Origin: Streptomyces sp. 130
GTDB taxonomy: Bacteria; Actinomycetota; Actinomycetes; Streptomycetales; Streptomycetaceae
Direction of reading: 5' to 3'
Length of the DNA stretch: 64,000 nucleotides
NCBI RefSeq assembly: GCF_007096885.1
Contig: NZ_VJNO01000019.1
Span: 1 to 64,000 of the forward strand
The first letter of the stretch is position 1, and each line of letters starts with the position of its first letter. This document shows positions 15,717 through 22,995 of this stretch, in pieces. A model generated the notes under the pieces. That model was not told the origin of the DNA. It saw only the letters and a list, made by a program, of their open reading frames with translations, and did not search any database. The position numbers and the translations under genes are program-made.

Positions 15717-16325
15717 ATGACGCCCGAAGAGCTCCAGGCCGTCCGCGACCGCGTCGTTCCCGACGTGGTCGCGGACAACCTGCGCGTCCTGTTCTGCGGA
15801 ATCAACCCGAGCCTGACCACGGCGGCGACGGGGCACCACTTCGCCTTCCCCGGCAACCGATTCTGGCCGGTGCTCCATCTCTCGGGCTTCACCCCGCGCC
15901 GGCTGGCCCCCGCCGAGCAGGCCGAACTGCTCGACCACGGGCTCGGCATCACCAACGTCGTCGCGAGGGCCACCGCCCGGGCCGACGAGCTGTCCGCCGA
16001 GGAGTTCCGCGAGGGCGGACGGAACCTCACCGCCAAGGTCGAGCGGCTGCGCCCGCGCTGGCTGGCCGTCGTGGGCATCACGGCCTACCGCTCGGCGTTC
16101 GGCGAGCGCGGGGCCGCGATCGGTCCGCAGGAACGGACGGTCGGCGGGGCCCGGGTCTGGGCGCTGCCCAACCCCAGCGGCCTCAACGCCCACTGGACGG
16201 TCGCCACGATGGCCGAGGAGTACGCCCGGCTGCGCGCGGCGGTGGAGGCCGGCAGCGCTCAGGGCGGGTCCGTCTCCGTCACCACCACGCTCAGCTCGCA
16301 GCCGGAGCCGCCCTCCTCCAGATAG
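15717..16325 (+). CDS. mug: G:T/U mismatch-specific uracil DNA glycosylase (Mug/TDG family)
   Basis: The 202-residue protein carries the Mug/TDG motifs: LFCGINPSLTT (motif A with the catalytic Asn of GINPS), HHFAFPGNRFWPVLH, and LPNPSGLNAHW (motif B). It removes uracil or thymine mispaired with guanine after deamination, a frequent lesion in 70+ percent GC genomes. Its last 67 nt overlap the 3' end of the opposing gene, which carries a DNA-damage-type promoter. The C-terminal extension encoded in the overlap looks unstructured. Confidence 0.9.
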   Translation: MTPEELQAVRDRVVPDVVADNLRVLFCGINPSLTTAATGHHFAFPGNRFWPVLHLSGFTPRRLAPAEQAELLDHGLGITNVVARATARADELSAEEFREGGRNLTAKVERLRPRWLAVVGITAYRSAFGERGAAIGPQERTVGGARVWALPNPSGLNAHWTVATMAEEYARLRAAVEAGSAQGGSVSVTTTLSSQPEPPSSR

Positions 16326-16693
16326 AGCGCCAGCGCGATCCAGCGCTCCTCGATGTACCAGAGGCGCAGGTACTCGCAGCCCGCGACGGTGTCCGCCCAC
16401 GGCTGGGGTATCTCCTCACCGGCGAGCATCCGTTCCTGGGCGCCGAAGAGACTGACCAGCTGCGGTTCGCCCCAGCGGCTGCCGAGCAGCGTGACCAGTG
16501 CCTCGTGGTCCGCGAGGCACTGGGTGCGGCGCTCCAGCCGGCCCGCCTCGTCGTCCTCCCAGACGTCGTCCGCGTACAGGTACGCCGTGTGGTAACCGGG
16601 ACCGCTGACTCCCGAACCCGACCGGACGCGCTCCGCGGGGAACTCCCGGGCGCGCATCCCGTCGATGAGGCGGAGGTGATGTGCGGTGGTCAT
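16259..16693 (-). CDS. Unknown protein with a DNA-damage-type promoter
   Basis: The 144-residue acidic protein (MTTAHHLRLIDG...) has no motif I recognise, no signal peptide and no membrane segment. Aromatic-rich stretches such as EYLRLWYIEERWIALALYLE suggest a compact alpha/beta fold. ATG at 16693-16691 is preferred because a TTGTCAGTG-N8-TTTACT promoter sits exactly 6 nt upstream, giving a leaderless mRNA. That promoter and the convergent overlap with the mismatch glycosylase gene suggest, but do not prove, a DNA-damage role. Confidence 0.65.
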   Translation of the reverse strand: MTTAHHLRLIDGMRAREFPAERVRSGSGVSGPGYHTAYLYADDVWEDDEAGRLERRTQCLADHEALVTLLGSRWGEPQLVSLFGAQERMLAGEEIPQPWADTVAGCEYLRLWYIEERWIALALYLEEGGSGCELSVVVTETDPP

Positions 16694-16699
16694 GCCGTC

Positions 16700-16722
16700 A
16701 GTAAACCTTCCCCCACTGACAA
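16700..16722 (-). promoter_or_regulatory. Near match to the RecA-independent DNA-damage promoter (PafBC type)
   Basis: Reading the minus strand: TTGTCAGTG (16722-16714), 8 nt, then TTTACT (16705-16700), 6 nt, then the ATG. The mycobacterial motif is TTGTCRGTG-N8-TANNNT, so the -10 differs at one constrained base (T for A). Spacing to the start codon is identical to the site ahead of the SWIM gene. Confidence 0.6.
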
Positions 16723-16933
16723 TCGGGGCTCCGCCCCATACTTTGAGACGATTTCGGCCACCTCGTTCCGGCTGCCGCTCCCGCAGTTGGCCCCCTCTGA
16801 GCACCAACTCGGCAGCCCGCCGCAGGAGATGGCACCGGCCGCCGCACCCGGGCCCGCGGCAGCCGCGCCCGGTGTGCCGGACCCCTTCCTAACGGCTTCG
16901 CATCCCTCGGTCGCCTCCCCCCTGAGCAGCGAG

Positions 16934-16939
16934 TACGAT
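16934..16939 (+). promoter_or_regulatory. -10-like box ahead of the ROK gene
   Basis: TACGAT lies 35 nt before the GTG start, with GGGAGGA (16961-16967) as a ribosome-binding site. No clear -35 box is seen, so this is a tentative promoter. Confidence 0.4.
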
Positions 16940-16974
16940 CCGCCTGACATGCGCACTAGCTGGGAGGACACACC

Positions 16975-18132
16975 GTGGGCCGGCTGACCGGTGGGGACCC
17001 CTCGCTGCTGCGGCGGATCAACTCCGCGGTGGTGCTGCACGCCCTCCGGGGCGCGTCCTCCTCGACCCTCACGGACCTGACCCGGATCACGGGCCTGTCC
17101 CGCCCGACGGTCGAGGGAGTCGTGGAGGGGCTCTTCGAGGCGGGCCTGGTCGTGGAGTGCGCTCCGGAGGGGGCCGAAACCCGCCGTCAGGGCCGTCCCG
17201 CCCGCCGTTTCCGCTTCCGCGCCGAGGCCGGGCACCTGCTGGGCATCGAGATCGGCCCGCACCGCGTCTCCGCGCTGCTGTCCGGGCTGGACGGCCGGAT
17301 CATCGGCGCCGGCTCCCGCGAGGTCTCGGAGACCGCCGGTGCCGACGACCGGCTCGAGCGGGTCCGTGCCGTGGTCGCCGACGTCCTGCGCCGCACCGGC
17401 GTGGCCCGCAGCAGCCTGCGCGCGGTCGGCGTGGGCAGCCCGGGCATCGTGGAGGCGGACGGGACCGTGCGGCTGGGCACCGCGCTGCCGGACTGGACGG
17501 GCCTGCCCCTGGGCGAACGGCTGAGGCGCTCCTTCCGCTGCCCGGTCCTGGTGGAGAACGACGCCAACGCCGCCGCCGTCGCCGAGCACTGGAAGGGCGC
17601 GGCCACGGAGTCCGACGACGTCGTGTTCGTACTGGCGGGGCTGAGTCCGGGCGCCGGCTCCCTGATCGGCGGGCGGCTGCACCGCGGGTTCGGCGGCGCG
17701 GCCGGGGAGATCGGCGCGCTGCACCTGCTCGGCCGGGACGTGACGCCCGAGCACCTGCTGTCCACGACGGACACCCCGCTGGACCCGCTGGACGAGCACG
17801 CGGTGGCCGCGGTGTTCGCGAAGGCGCGGCACGGGGACGAGCAGGCGCGGGCCGCGGTGGAGCGGTTCATCCAGCGCCTGGTGCACGACGTGGCGGCGCT
17901 GGTGCTGGCGCTCGACCCCGAGCTGGTGGTGGTGGGGGGCTGGGCCGCCGGCCTGGACGGGGTGCTGGACCCGCTGCGCGGCGAGCTGGCCCGCTACTGC
18001 CTGCGCCCGCCCCGGGTGTGCCTGTCGCTCCTGGGCGAGGCGGCGGTGGCCACCGGTGCGCTGCGGCTCGCGCTCGACCATGTGGAGGAACAGCTGTTCG
18101 CCGTCGAGGGAACGGTGACGGCCCGCCGCTGA
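16975..18132 (+). CDS. ROK-family transcriptional regulator
   Basis: The 385-residue protein combines an N-terminal winged helix-turn-helix (LTDLTRITGLSRPTVEGVVE, about 34-53) with a ROK sugar-kinase-like domain (about 80-370; VGVGSPGIVEADG and LVENDANAAAVAEHW). The usual ROK zinc motif CxCGxxGCxE is absent, as in many ROK regulators. These proteins respond to sugars or amino sugars. It converges on a DasR-like GntR gene, which often controls similar substrates, but no sugar transport genes are adjacent. Confidence 0.88.
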   Translation: MGRLTGGDPSLLRRINSAVVLHALRGASSSTLTDLTRITGLSRPTVEGVVEGLFEAGLVVECAPEGAETRRQGRPARRFRFRAEAGHLLGIEIGPHRVSALLSGLDGRIIGAGSREVSETAGADDRLERVRAVVADVLRRTGVARSSLRAVGVGSPGIVEADGTVRLGTALPDWTGLPLGERLRRSFRCPVLVENDANAAAVAEHWKGAATESDDVVFVLAGLSPGAGSLIGGRLHRGFGGAAGEIGALHLLGRDVTPEHLLSTTDTPLDPLDEHAVAAVFAKARHGDEQARAAVERFIQRLVHDVAALVLALDPELVVVGGWAAGLDGVLDPLRGELARYCLRPPRVCLSLLGEAAVATGALRLALDHVEEQLFAVEGTVTARR

Positions 18133-18161
18133 ACGCGACGGGCCGTGGGGTGCTCGATCCT

Positions 18162-18178
18162 TGACGCGCCTCGCGTCA
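18162..18178. terminator. Hairpin between convergent ROK and GntR genes
   Basis: TGACGCG (18162-18168) and CGCGTCA (18172-18178) form a 7-bp stem with a 3-nt loop; the GntR stop codon (18176-18178) is in the stem. It may terminate from both sides. Confidence 0.55.
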
Positions 18179-18943
18179 GGAGGCCCGGCGCTCGTGGGCC
18201 TGGTGGCTGATCTCGAGGTCGCCCGAGTCTCCGAAGGTGAGCCGGCAGGTGTCGGCCCGGTACGTGGCGACCGAGACCGCCGCCGTGCCGCCCGCGGCGA
18301 GGTAGCGGGTGGTGACCACGAGGACGGGGGCGCCGGGGAGGCGGTCCAGCTCCCTGGCGTCGTCGGCGCGGGCGGAGCCCAGCTCGACGGACCGGTCCTG
18401 GCCGTCGAGGCCGAGACGGTGCAGTTCGCGGACGACGTTGCGGGCGCGGGCGGCGCCGGACGGGGCGTCTATGCCGGACAGCTCGGGCACGGAGGAGGAC
18501 GGCACGTAGAGCAGTTCGGCGGCGACCACCTGGCCGTGGCTCGTGCGGATGCGGCGCACGATGTGGACGGGCTCCTCGGCGCCGGCGTTCAGCGTCGCGG
18601 CGACGGCGGCCGGGGCGGGAGCGCTCTCGCAGTCCACCGGCTGCCAGGCCGTGTCGGCCCCGCCGTCGGTCCAGTCGTTGCGGGCGGTGGAGACGGCCAC
18701 GCCGACGCGGGGCGGGGCGACGGTGGTCCCGACGCCGCGGCGGCGGTGGAGCCTGCCTTCGAGTTCGAGCTGCTCCAGGGCCTGCCGGAGCGTGGCCCGG
18801 GCGACGCCGAACCGGGCGGCGAGCTCACGCTCGTTGGGAAGGATCTCCCCCCCCGCAAAGTCCGAGTCGAGTGCCTCACTGAGCACGGTCTTGAGGTGCC
18901 AGTACTTCGGCTCCTGCACCGTTTCCAGCTGCGTGGTCCCCAC
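18176..18943 (-). CDS. GntR/HutC-family regulator (DasR-like) with UTRA domain
   Basis: The 255-residue regulator has a GntR winged helix (PKYWHLKTVLSEAL, PNERELAARFGVARATLRQALEQLELEGRLHRRRG, about 12-72) and a C-terminal UTRA effector domain (about 95-245). The N-terminus resembles DasR, the GlcNAc-responsive regulator of Streptomyces, but the sequence is not DasR itself. The GTG start (18943-18941) has GGAGGA seven nt upstream. The promoter has a palindromic DasR-type site over its -35 box, implying autoregulation. Effector unknown; phosphorylated amino sugars are a guess from the family. Confidence 0.88.
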   Translation of the reverse strand: MGTTQLETVQEPKYWHLKTVLSEALDSDFAGGEILPNERELAARFGVARATLRQALEQLELEGRLHRRRGVGTTVAPPRVGVAVSTARNDWTDGGADTAWQPVDCESAPAPAAVAATLNAGAEEPVHIVRRIRTSHGQVVAAELLYVPSSSVPELSGIDAPSGAARARNVVRELHRLGLDGQDRSVELGSARADDARELDRLPGAPVLVVTTRYLAAGGTAAVSVATYRADTCRLTFGDSGDLEISHQAHERRAS

Positions 18944-19002
18944 CCTGTCCTCCGCAATCGCCCAGCGGCTTATTCCGCGACGTTATTTATTAAAGGTTCC
19001 TG

Positions 19003-19050
19003 TCTTAACGTTGAGACCATAGGACGGCGCACCCCCTTGGTCAAGACCAA
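19003..19050 (-). promoter_or_regulatory. GntR promoter with DasR-type operator and second dyad
   Basis: On the minus strand TTGACC (19044-19039) and TATGGT (19021-19016) are spaced by exactly 17 nt. TTGGTCAAGACCAA at 19037-19050, a perfect dyad matching the dre-type core TGGTC-nn-GACCA, overlaps the -35. A second near-perfect dyad, TCTTAACGTTGAGA (19003-19016), covers the predicted transcription start. Both fit binding by the GntR protein. Confidence 0.7.
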
Positions 19051-19095
19051 TCCTGCGCCGGGGACCCTGTGAATCGAAGGTGCGCCGCACAGCGT

Positions 19096-20070
19096 TCACA
19101 GGACGTTCGCGGACCGGCGCACCGCGCGCGGCCCGGCGTCCGCCTTCGGAGCCGGGGCGTTCGCCCGCGGGCCGGTCGCGCCGCGCCGCCCCAGCACCCC
19201 CGAGCCGATGGCCACTCCGAGCCCGACGAGGCAGGACCCGGCGGCCTGCGCGAGGCCGTAGGAACCGGCGCCGGCGAGCGGGGCGGTGAGCGCGGCGGAT
19301 ACCGGGATGAGGCCTGAGAAGAGGGTGGCGCGCTCGGCGCCGACGCGCTGCATGCCCATGTACCAGCAGACGAAGCCGATGACCGTCACCACGGCCGCCT
19401 GCCAGATCAGGGCCACCGCCTCGGCCCCGGTCGGCACGCGGAGGAAGCCGCCGCCGTCCAGCGCCAGGCCCAGGACCGCCGACTCGGCCGCCGCGATCGC
19501 GCACACGGTCGCGGAGAGCAGCTTCGGGCCCAGCGGGCGCAGCACCGGCACCGCGATCACGGCGAAGCCCACCTCGCCGGCCAGGGCGCCGGCCGAGCAC
19601 AGGACGCCGCTCAGGTCGGTGCGCCCCCAGCCCTGGACCGTGAACGCCCCGGCGGCGACCAGCGCCGCCGCGTACAGCACGGGCCGGGTGGGCCGGCGTC
19701 CTTCCAGCAGGGGCACGAGGACGGCGACGAGGATCGGGGCGCAGCCGACGAAGACGCCCGGCACCGCGGGTTCCGCGGAGCGTTCGGCGGCCAGGACGGC
19801 GAAGTTGAAGCCCACCATGCCGACGCCGGCGAGGAGGGCCAGCCGCGCCCACTGCCGCCCGGTGAGCAGACGGAGCACGGCGGCGGGGCGGCGCTCGCCG
19901 GGACGGTGGATCAGGGGCAGCAGGAGGAGTGCCGCGAGGCCGTAGCGGAGTGCCTGGCCGCCCGCGTAGGGGTAGTCACCGAGGACGCTGTTGGCGGTGA
20001 AGGAGGCGCCGACGAGGAGGACGCAGGCGAAGGCGGCGAGCAGGGCGCCGCGCGGAGAGGTCGCGTTCAT
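19096..20070 (-). CDS. EamA/DMT-family transporter
   Basis: The 324-residue membrane protein has about ten hydrophobic helices arranged as two EamA repeats (about 8-140 and 150-290), with a charged Pro/Ala-rich C-terminal tail. Family members export amino acids, nucleosides or other metabolites. It is divergent from a MocR-type regulator 47 nt away, an arrangement in which the regulator usually controls the transporter. ATG 20070-20068 follows AGG-rich sequence; earlier in-frame codons on this strand run into the MocR gene and are not credible starts. Confidence 0.85.
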   Translation of the reverse strand: MNATSPRGALLAAFACVLLVGASFTANSVLGDYPYAGGQALRYGLAALLLLPLIHRPGERRPAAVLRLLTGRQWARLALLAGVGMVGFNFAVLAAERSAEPAVPGVFVGCAPILVAVLVPLLEGRRPTRPVLYAAALVAAGAFTVQGWGRTDLSGVLCSAGALAGEVGFAVIAVPVLRPLGPKLLSATVCAIAAAESAVLGLALDGGGFLRVPTGAEAVALIWQAAVVTVIGFVCWYMGMQRVGAERATLFSGLIPVSAALTAPLAGAGSYGLAQAAGSCLVGLGVAIGSGVLGRRGATGPRANAPAPKADAGPRAVRRSANVL

Positions 20071-20092
20071 GGAACCGACGCTAGGGAGGCGG

Positions 20093-20113
20093 GTGGGCCG
20101 GATTAAGGTCCAC
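20093..20113. promoter_or_regulatory. Candidate MocR operator between divergent genes
   Basis: GTGGGCC (20093-20099) and GGTCCAC (20107-20113) form an inverted repeat with one mismatch and a 7-nt spacer, inside the 47-bp gap between the DMT transporter and MocR genes. Assignment to MocR is by position only. Confidence 0.4.
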
Positions 20114-20117
20114 TTCC

Positions 20118-21575
20118 ATGACCGCTTCGGGGACCAATCAGCCGTCCGGCGCCGGCGGCGGTGGCCGTCAGTCCGTTTCCGCCGCCTGGGAGTTGCTGCT
20201 TCCGGTGGCGTCGGCTCCGGCGCGCGGCCGTGGCCGGGCCCTCCAGTCGGCGCTGCGCGAGGCGGTCCGCTCCGGCCGTCTGGCACCGGGGACCCGGCTG
20301 CCGTCGAGCCGTGAGCTGGCCGCCGATCTGGGGGTCTCGCGCGGGCTGGTGACCGAGGCGTACGAGCAGCTGACGGCGGAGAGCTATCTGCGCAGCGGGC
20401 GCGGTGCGGGGACGTGGGTGAGCGGGTCGGCCCGGGCGGCGGCGAGCGGGGCGCGGGACCTGGCGCCGCGCGCCCGCGGGGTGCGGGTGGACTTCCGGCC
20501 GGGGACGCCCGATCTCTCCCTCTTTCCGCGCAGTGCCTGGGCCGCCGCCCACCGCTCGGCGCTCGGGCGGCTGCCGCACGGCGCGCTCGGCTATCCGGAC
20601 CCGCGCGGTCTGCCGGAGCTGCGGGTGGCCCTGGCCGCGCTGCTGACGCGGCGGCGCGGGGTGGTCGCCGATCCGGAACGGCTGGTGGTGTGCTCCGGGG
20701 TCGCGCAGGCGACGACGCTGCTCGGGTTCGTCCTGCACGGGCGCGGGGTGCGCACGGTCGGCGTGGAGGACCCGGGGAGTCCCGAGCACACGGCGCTCTT
20801 CGCCTCCGCCGGGGTGGCGGTCACCATGCTCCCGCTGGACCCCGAGGGCCTGGCCCCGGAGCCGCTGGAACGTTCCGGGGCCGGTGCCGTGGTGACGACG
20901 CCGGCTCACCAGTTCCCGACCGGAGTGGCGTACTCCGCCGCGCGGCGCAGCCGGCTCCTGGAGTGGGCGCGGGAGACGGACGGGCTGCTGGTCGAGGACG
21001 ACTACGACGGTGACTTCCGGTACGACCGCGCCCCCGTCGGCGCCCTCCAGGGGCTCGATCCGGAACGCGTCGCGTACACCGGCTCGGTCAGCAAGTCACT
21101 GGCCCCCGGGCTGCGTCTGGGCTGGCTGATCGCGCCCGCGTCGATGACCGGCGAGCTCGTGGAGCGGAAGCGGATGATGGATCTCGGCAACCCGTCGCTC
21201 GAACAGGCGGTGCTCGCCGACTTCGTGACCGGCGGAGGCTACGACCGGCAGCTGAGGCGGTGTCAGCGCGCCTACCGGGAGCGGCGCGACGTGCTGACCC
21301 GGGCCCTGGACGAGCACATTCCGGGCGCGGAGGTGAGCGGCGTCGCGGCGGGGCTGCACGCCATCGCGCGGCTCCCGGAACGCTGGGGTCCGGACGAGGA
21401 TTTCGCCGGGCGCGCGGCGGCTGCCGGGGTCGCCGTGCGACTGCTGCGCGAGTACGGTACGGAGCGCCCCGCGGACGGCTGCGTGCGCCTCGTGCTCGGT
21501 TACGCCCATCTGGTGCCGGCCGACATCGTACGCGGGGTGCGCGCCCTGGCCTCCCTCGCCCAACAGCAGGCCTGA
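20118..21575 (+). CDS. MocR/PdxR-type regulator (GntR helix-turn-helix fused to aminotransferase fold)
   Basis: The 485-residue protein has a GntR winged helix (PSSRELAADLGVSRGLVTEAYEQL, about 62-85) joined to a class-I aminotransferase-like domain (about 115-480). PLP-binding residues appear intact: VEDDYDGDFRY and YTGSVSKSLAPGLRLGW, the latter with the Schiff-base lysine. MocR proteins sense PLP or amino compounds rather than catalyse. Divergent orientation to the DMT exporter suggests that it regulates it. Start ATG 20118. Confidence 0.88.
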   Translation: MTASGTNQPSGAGGGGRQSVSAAWELLLPVASAPARGRGRALQSALREAVRSGRLAPGTRLPSSRELAADLGVSRGLVTEAYEQLTAESYLRSGRGAGTWVSGSARAAASGARDLAPRARGVRVDFRPGTPDLSLFPRSAWAAAHRSALGRLPHGALGYPDPRGLPELRVALAALLTRRRGVVADPERLVVCSGVAQATTLLGFVLHGRGVRTVGVEDPGSPEHTALFASAGVAVTMLPLDPEGLAPEPLERSGAGAVVTTPAHQFPTGVAYSAARRSRLLEWARETDGLLVEDDYDGDFRYDRAPVGALQGLDPERVAYTGSVSKSLAPGLRLGWLIAPASMTGELVERKRMMDLGNPSLEQAVLADFVTGGGYDRQLRRCQRAYRERRDVLTRALDEHIPGAEVSGVAAGLHAIARLPERWGPDEDFAGRAAAAGVAVRLLREYGTERPADGCVRLVLGYAHLVPADIVRGVRALASLAQQQA

Positions 21576-21592
21576 CCTGCGGTGATGACCGA

Positions 21593-21615
21593 TTGTCAGT
21601 GGCGGGTTCTACGGT
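21593..21615 (+). promoter_or_regulatory. RecA-independent DNA-damage promoter motif (PafBC type)
   Basis: TTGTCAGTG (21593-21601), exactly 8 nt, then TACGGT (21610-21615) matches the mycobacterial consensus TTGTCRGTG-N8-TANNNT at every constrained position. The ATG of the SWIM gene is 6 nt further on, so the transcript should be leaderless. In mycobacteria this motif is activated by PafBC on DNA damage. Confidence 0.8.
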
Positions 21616-21621
21616 TTTCCC

Positions 21622-22995
21622 ATGACCCGAACCGTGCAGGCCCTGGCCTACTCACGTCCCTCCGCCCTGGCCTCCTCGCGAGCCGGACGGTCCCTCGGCC
21701 TGGAGACGGCCGGCGGCTCCACACCCCACGGCGCCGAGGCCCACCCCCGGTTCTTCTCGGGGTTCCTGGCCTCGCCGCGCATAGCGGCCCGGGGGCTGCT
21801 CGCCGTCGCGGACGTCGCCGCCGCGCGCTACTACCAGCGGACCCTTCCGTCCTCCCTGGACCCGGTGGTGACGGGCAACGGCGACCGGCTGCGCTTTGAG
21901 TCGTTCTCCGGCTGCTGCGGGGTGTACGCGCGGCTCGATGTGCTCAGCGAGGGCCTGGAGGGCGTGGCGACGGGCCACGGCACCACCAATGTGGACGTGA
22001 ACCACCCGCTGCGGGAGGCGCTTTCGCGGCTGGGCGGCGACGAGCCGCTGCATCTGCGGGTGGGTCCGCAGGAGATGGCGGTCACCACGACGGACGGGGC
22101 GGTCGTGGAGAAGAAGGTGCCGCTGCCGGACCGGTGGCTGCGGGGCTTCGCGGAGGCGCAGGTGGCCTCCGCCGCCTTCGACCTGCGGGCGGAGCTCCCC
22201 GCGGCGGACGCCGTGCGGTTCCTGAGGTCGCTGCCCGCGTCCTCGGGGGCGGCGGCGCGCGGCGCGGGGTGGGTGGTGCCCGCCGGACGGGCGCTCCGGC
22301 CCACGACGCGGCCGGTGCCCGGTGCCGTCTGCCTTCCCGGACCGCAGCGGCTGGCCGCTCTGCAACGGGTCCTGCGGTACGCGTCGGCGCTCCGCGTGTA
22401 CGGGCCGGTGGCCGACGGCGCGGCCGCCGCGAGTGCCTGGGAGGTCGTGCTGCCCGGGATGCGGCTCACGCTGACGCTGTCGCCCGACGCCTCGCGCGGC
22501 TTCTCCGGTGAGGGCGGGGTCCTGGAGGCGCTGGCCACGGACGACGCCGCGGCCGACGCGGAGCTGGTCTCGGTGCTGCTGGCGTGGGAGCCCCGGATCG
22601 AGCCGGACCGGCTGGCGGAGCAGGCGGGCCTGCCGGTGGAGCGGGTCCGGGCCGCGCTGGTCCGGCTGGGCACGGCAGGCCGGGTGGGCTACGACCTCGC
22701 GGACGCCGCGTACTTCCACCGCGAGCTGCCGTACGACGCGGACCGGGCCGAGCGCCACAACCCCCGGCTGGTCGCGGCGCGGCGGCTGGCCCGGGAGGGC
22801 GCGGTGGTCCTGGACGGTGAGCTGGCGGCGGTCCGCTCGGGCGACCGGCGTTACCAGGTCCGGGAGCGGGCGGGGGCGCTGAGCTGCACCTGCCAGTGGT
22901 GGGCGGACTACCGGGGCCGCCGGGGCCCGTGCAAGCACGCCCTGGCGGTCCGGATGGTCCGGCGGGGCGCGGCGGTCGCCGGAGGTGCCCGGTGA
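21622..22995 (+). CDS. SWIM zinc-finger protein
   Basis: The 457-residue protein ends in a SWIM zinc finger: Cys422-x-Cys424 ... Cys437-Lys-His439 within SCTCQWWADY ... GPCKH, the CxCxnCxH pattern. SWIM domains occur in DNA-associated and Shu-complex repair proteins. The preceding 400 residues have no motif I recognise. It starts at ATG 21622, 6 nt after a DNA-damage-type promoter, and overlaps the next large gene by GTGA, so both are one operon. A role in damage response is inferred from promoter and domain. Confidence 0.8.
   Translation: MTRTVQALAYSRPSALASSRAGRSLGLETAGGSTPHGAEAHPRFFSGFLASPRIAARGLLAVADVAAARYYQRTLPSSLDPVVTGNGDRLRFESFSGCCGVYARLDVLSEGLEGVATGHGTTNVDVNHPLREALSRLGGDEPLHLRVGPQEMAVTTTDGAVVEKKVPLPDRWLRGFAEAQVASAAFDLRAELPAADAVRFLRSLPASSGAAARGAGWVVPAGRALRPTTRPVPGAVCLPGPQRLAALQRVLRYASALRVYGPVADGAAAASAWEVVLPGMRLTLTLSPDASRGFSGEGGVLEALATDDAAADAELVSVLLAWEPRIEPDRLAEQAGLPVERVRAALVRLGTAGRVGYDLADAAYFHRELPYDADRAERHNPRLVAARRLAREGAVVLDGELAAVRSGDRRYQVRERAGALSCTCQWWADYRGRRGPCKHALAVRMVRRGAAVAGGAR

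Noticed and set aside
21593..21615. Ordinary housekeeping promoter for the SWIM gene
   Set aside because: The distance from TTGTCA to TACGGT is only 11 nt, too short for a standard -35/-10 pair but exactly right for the damage-type motif.
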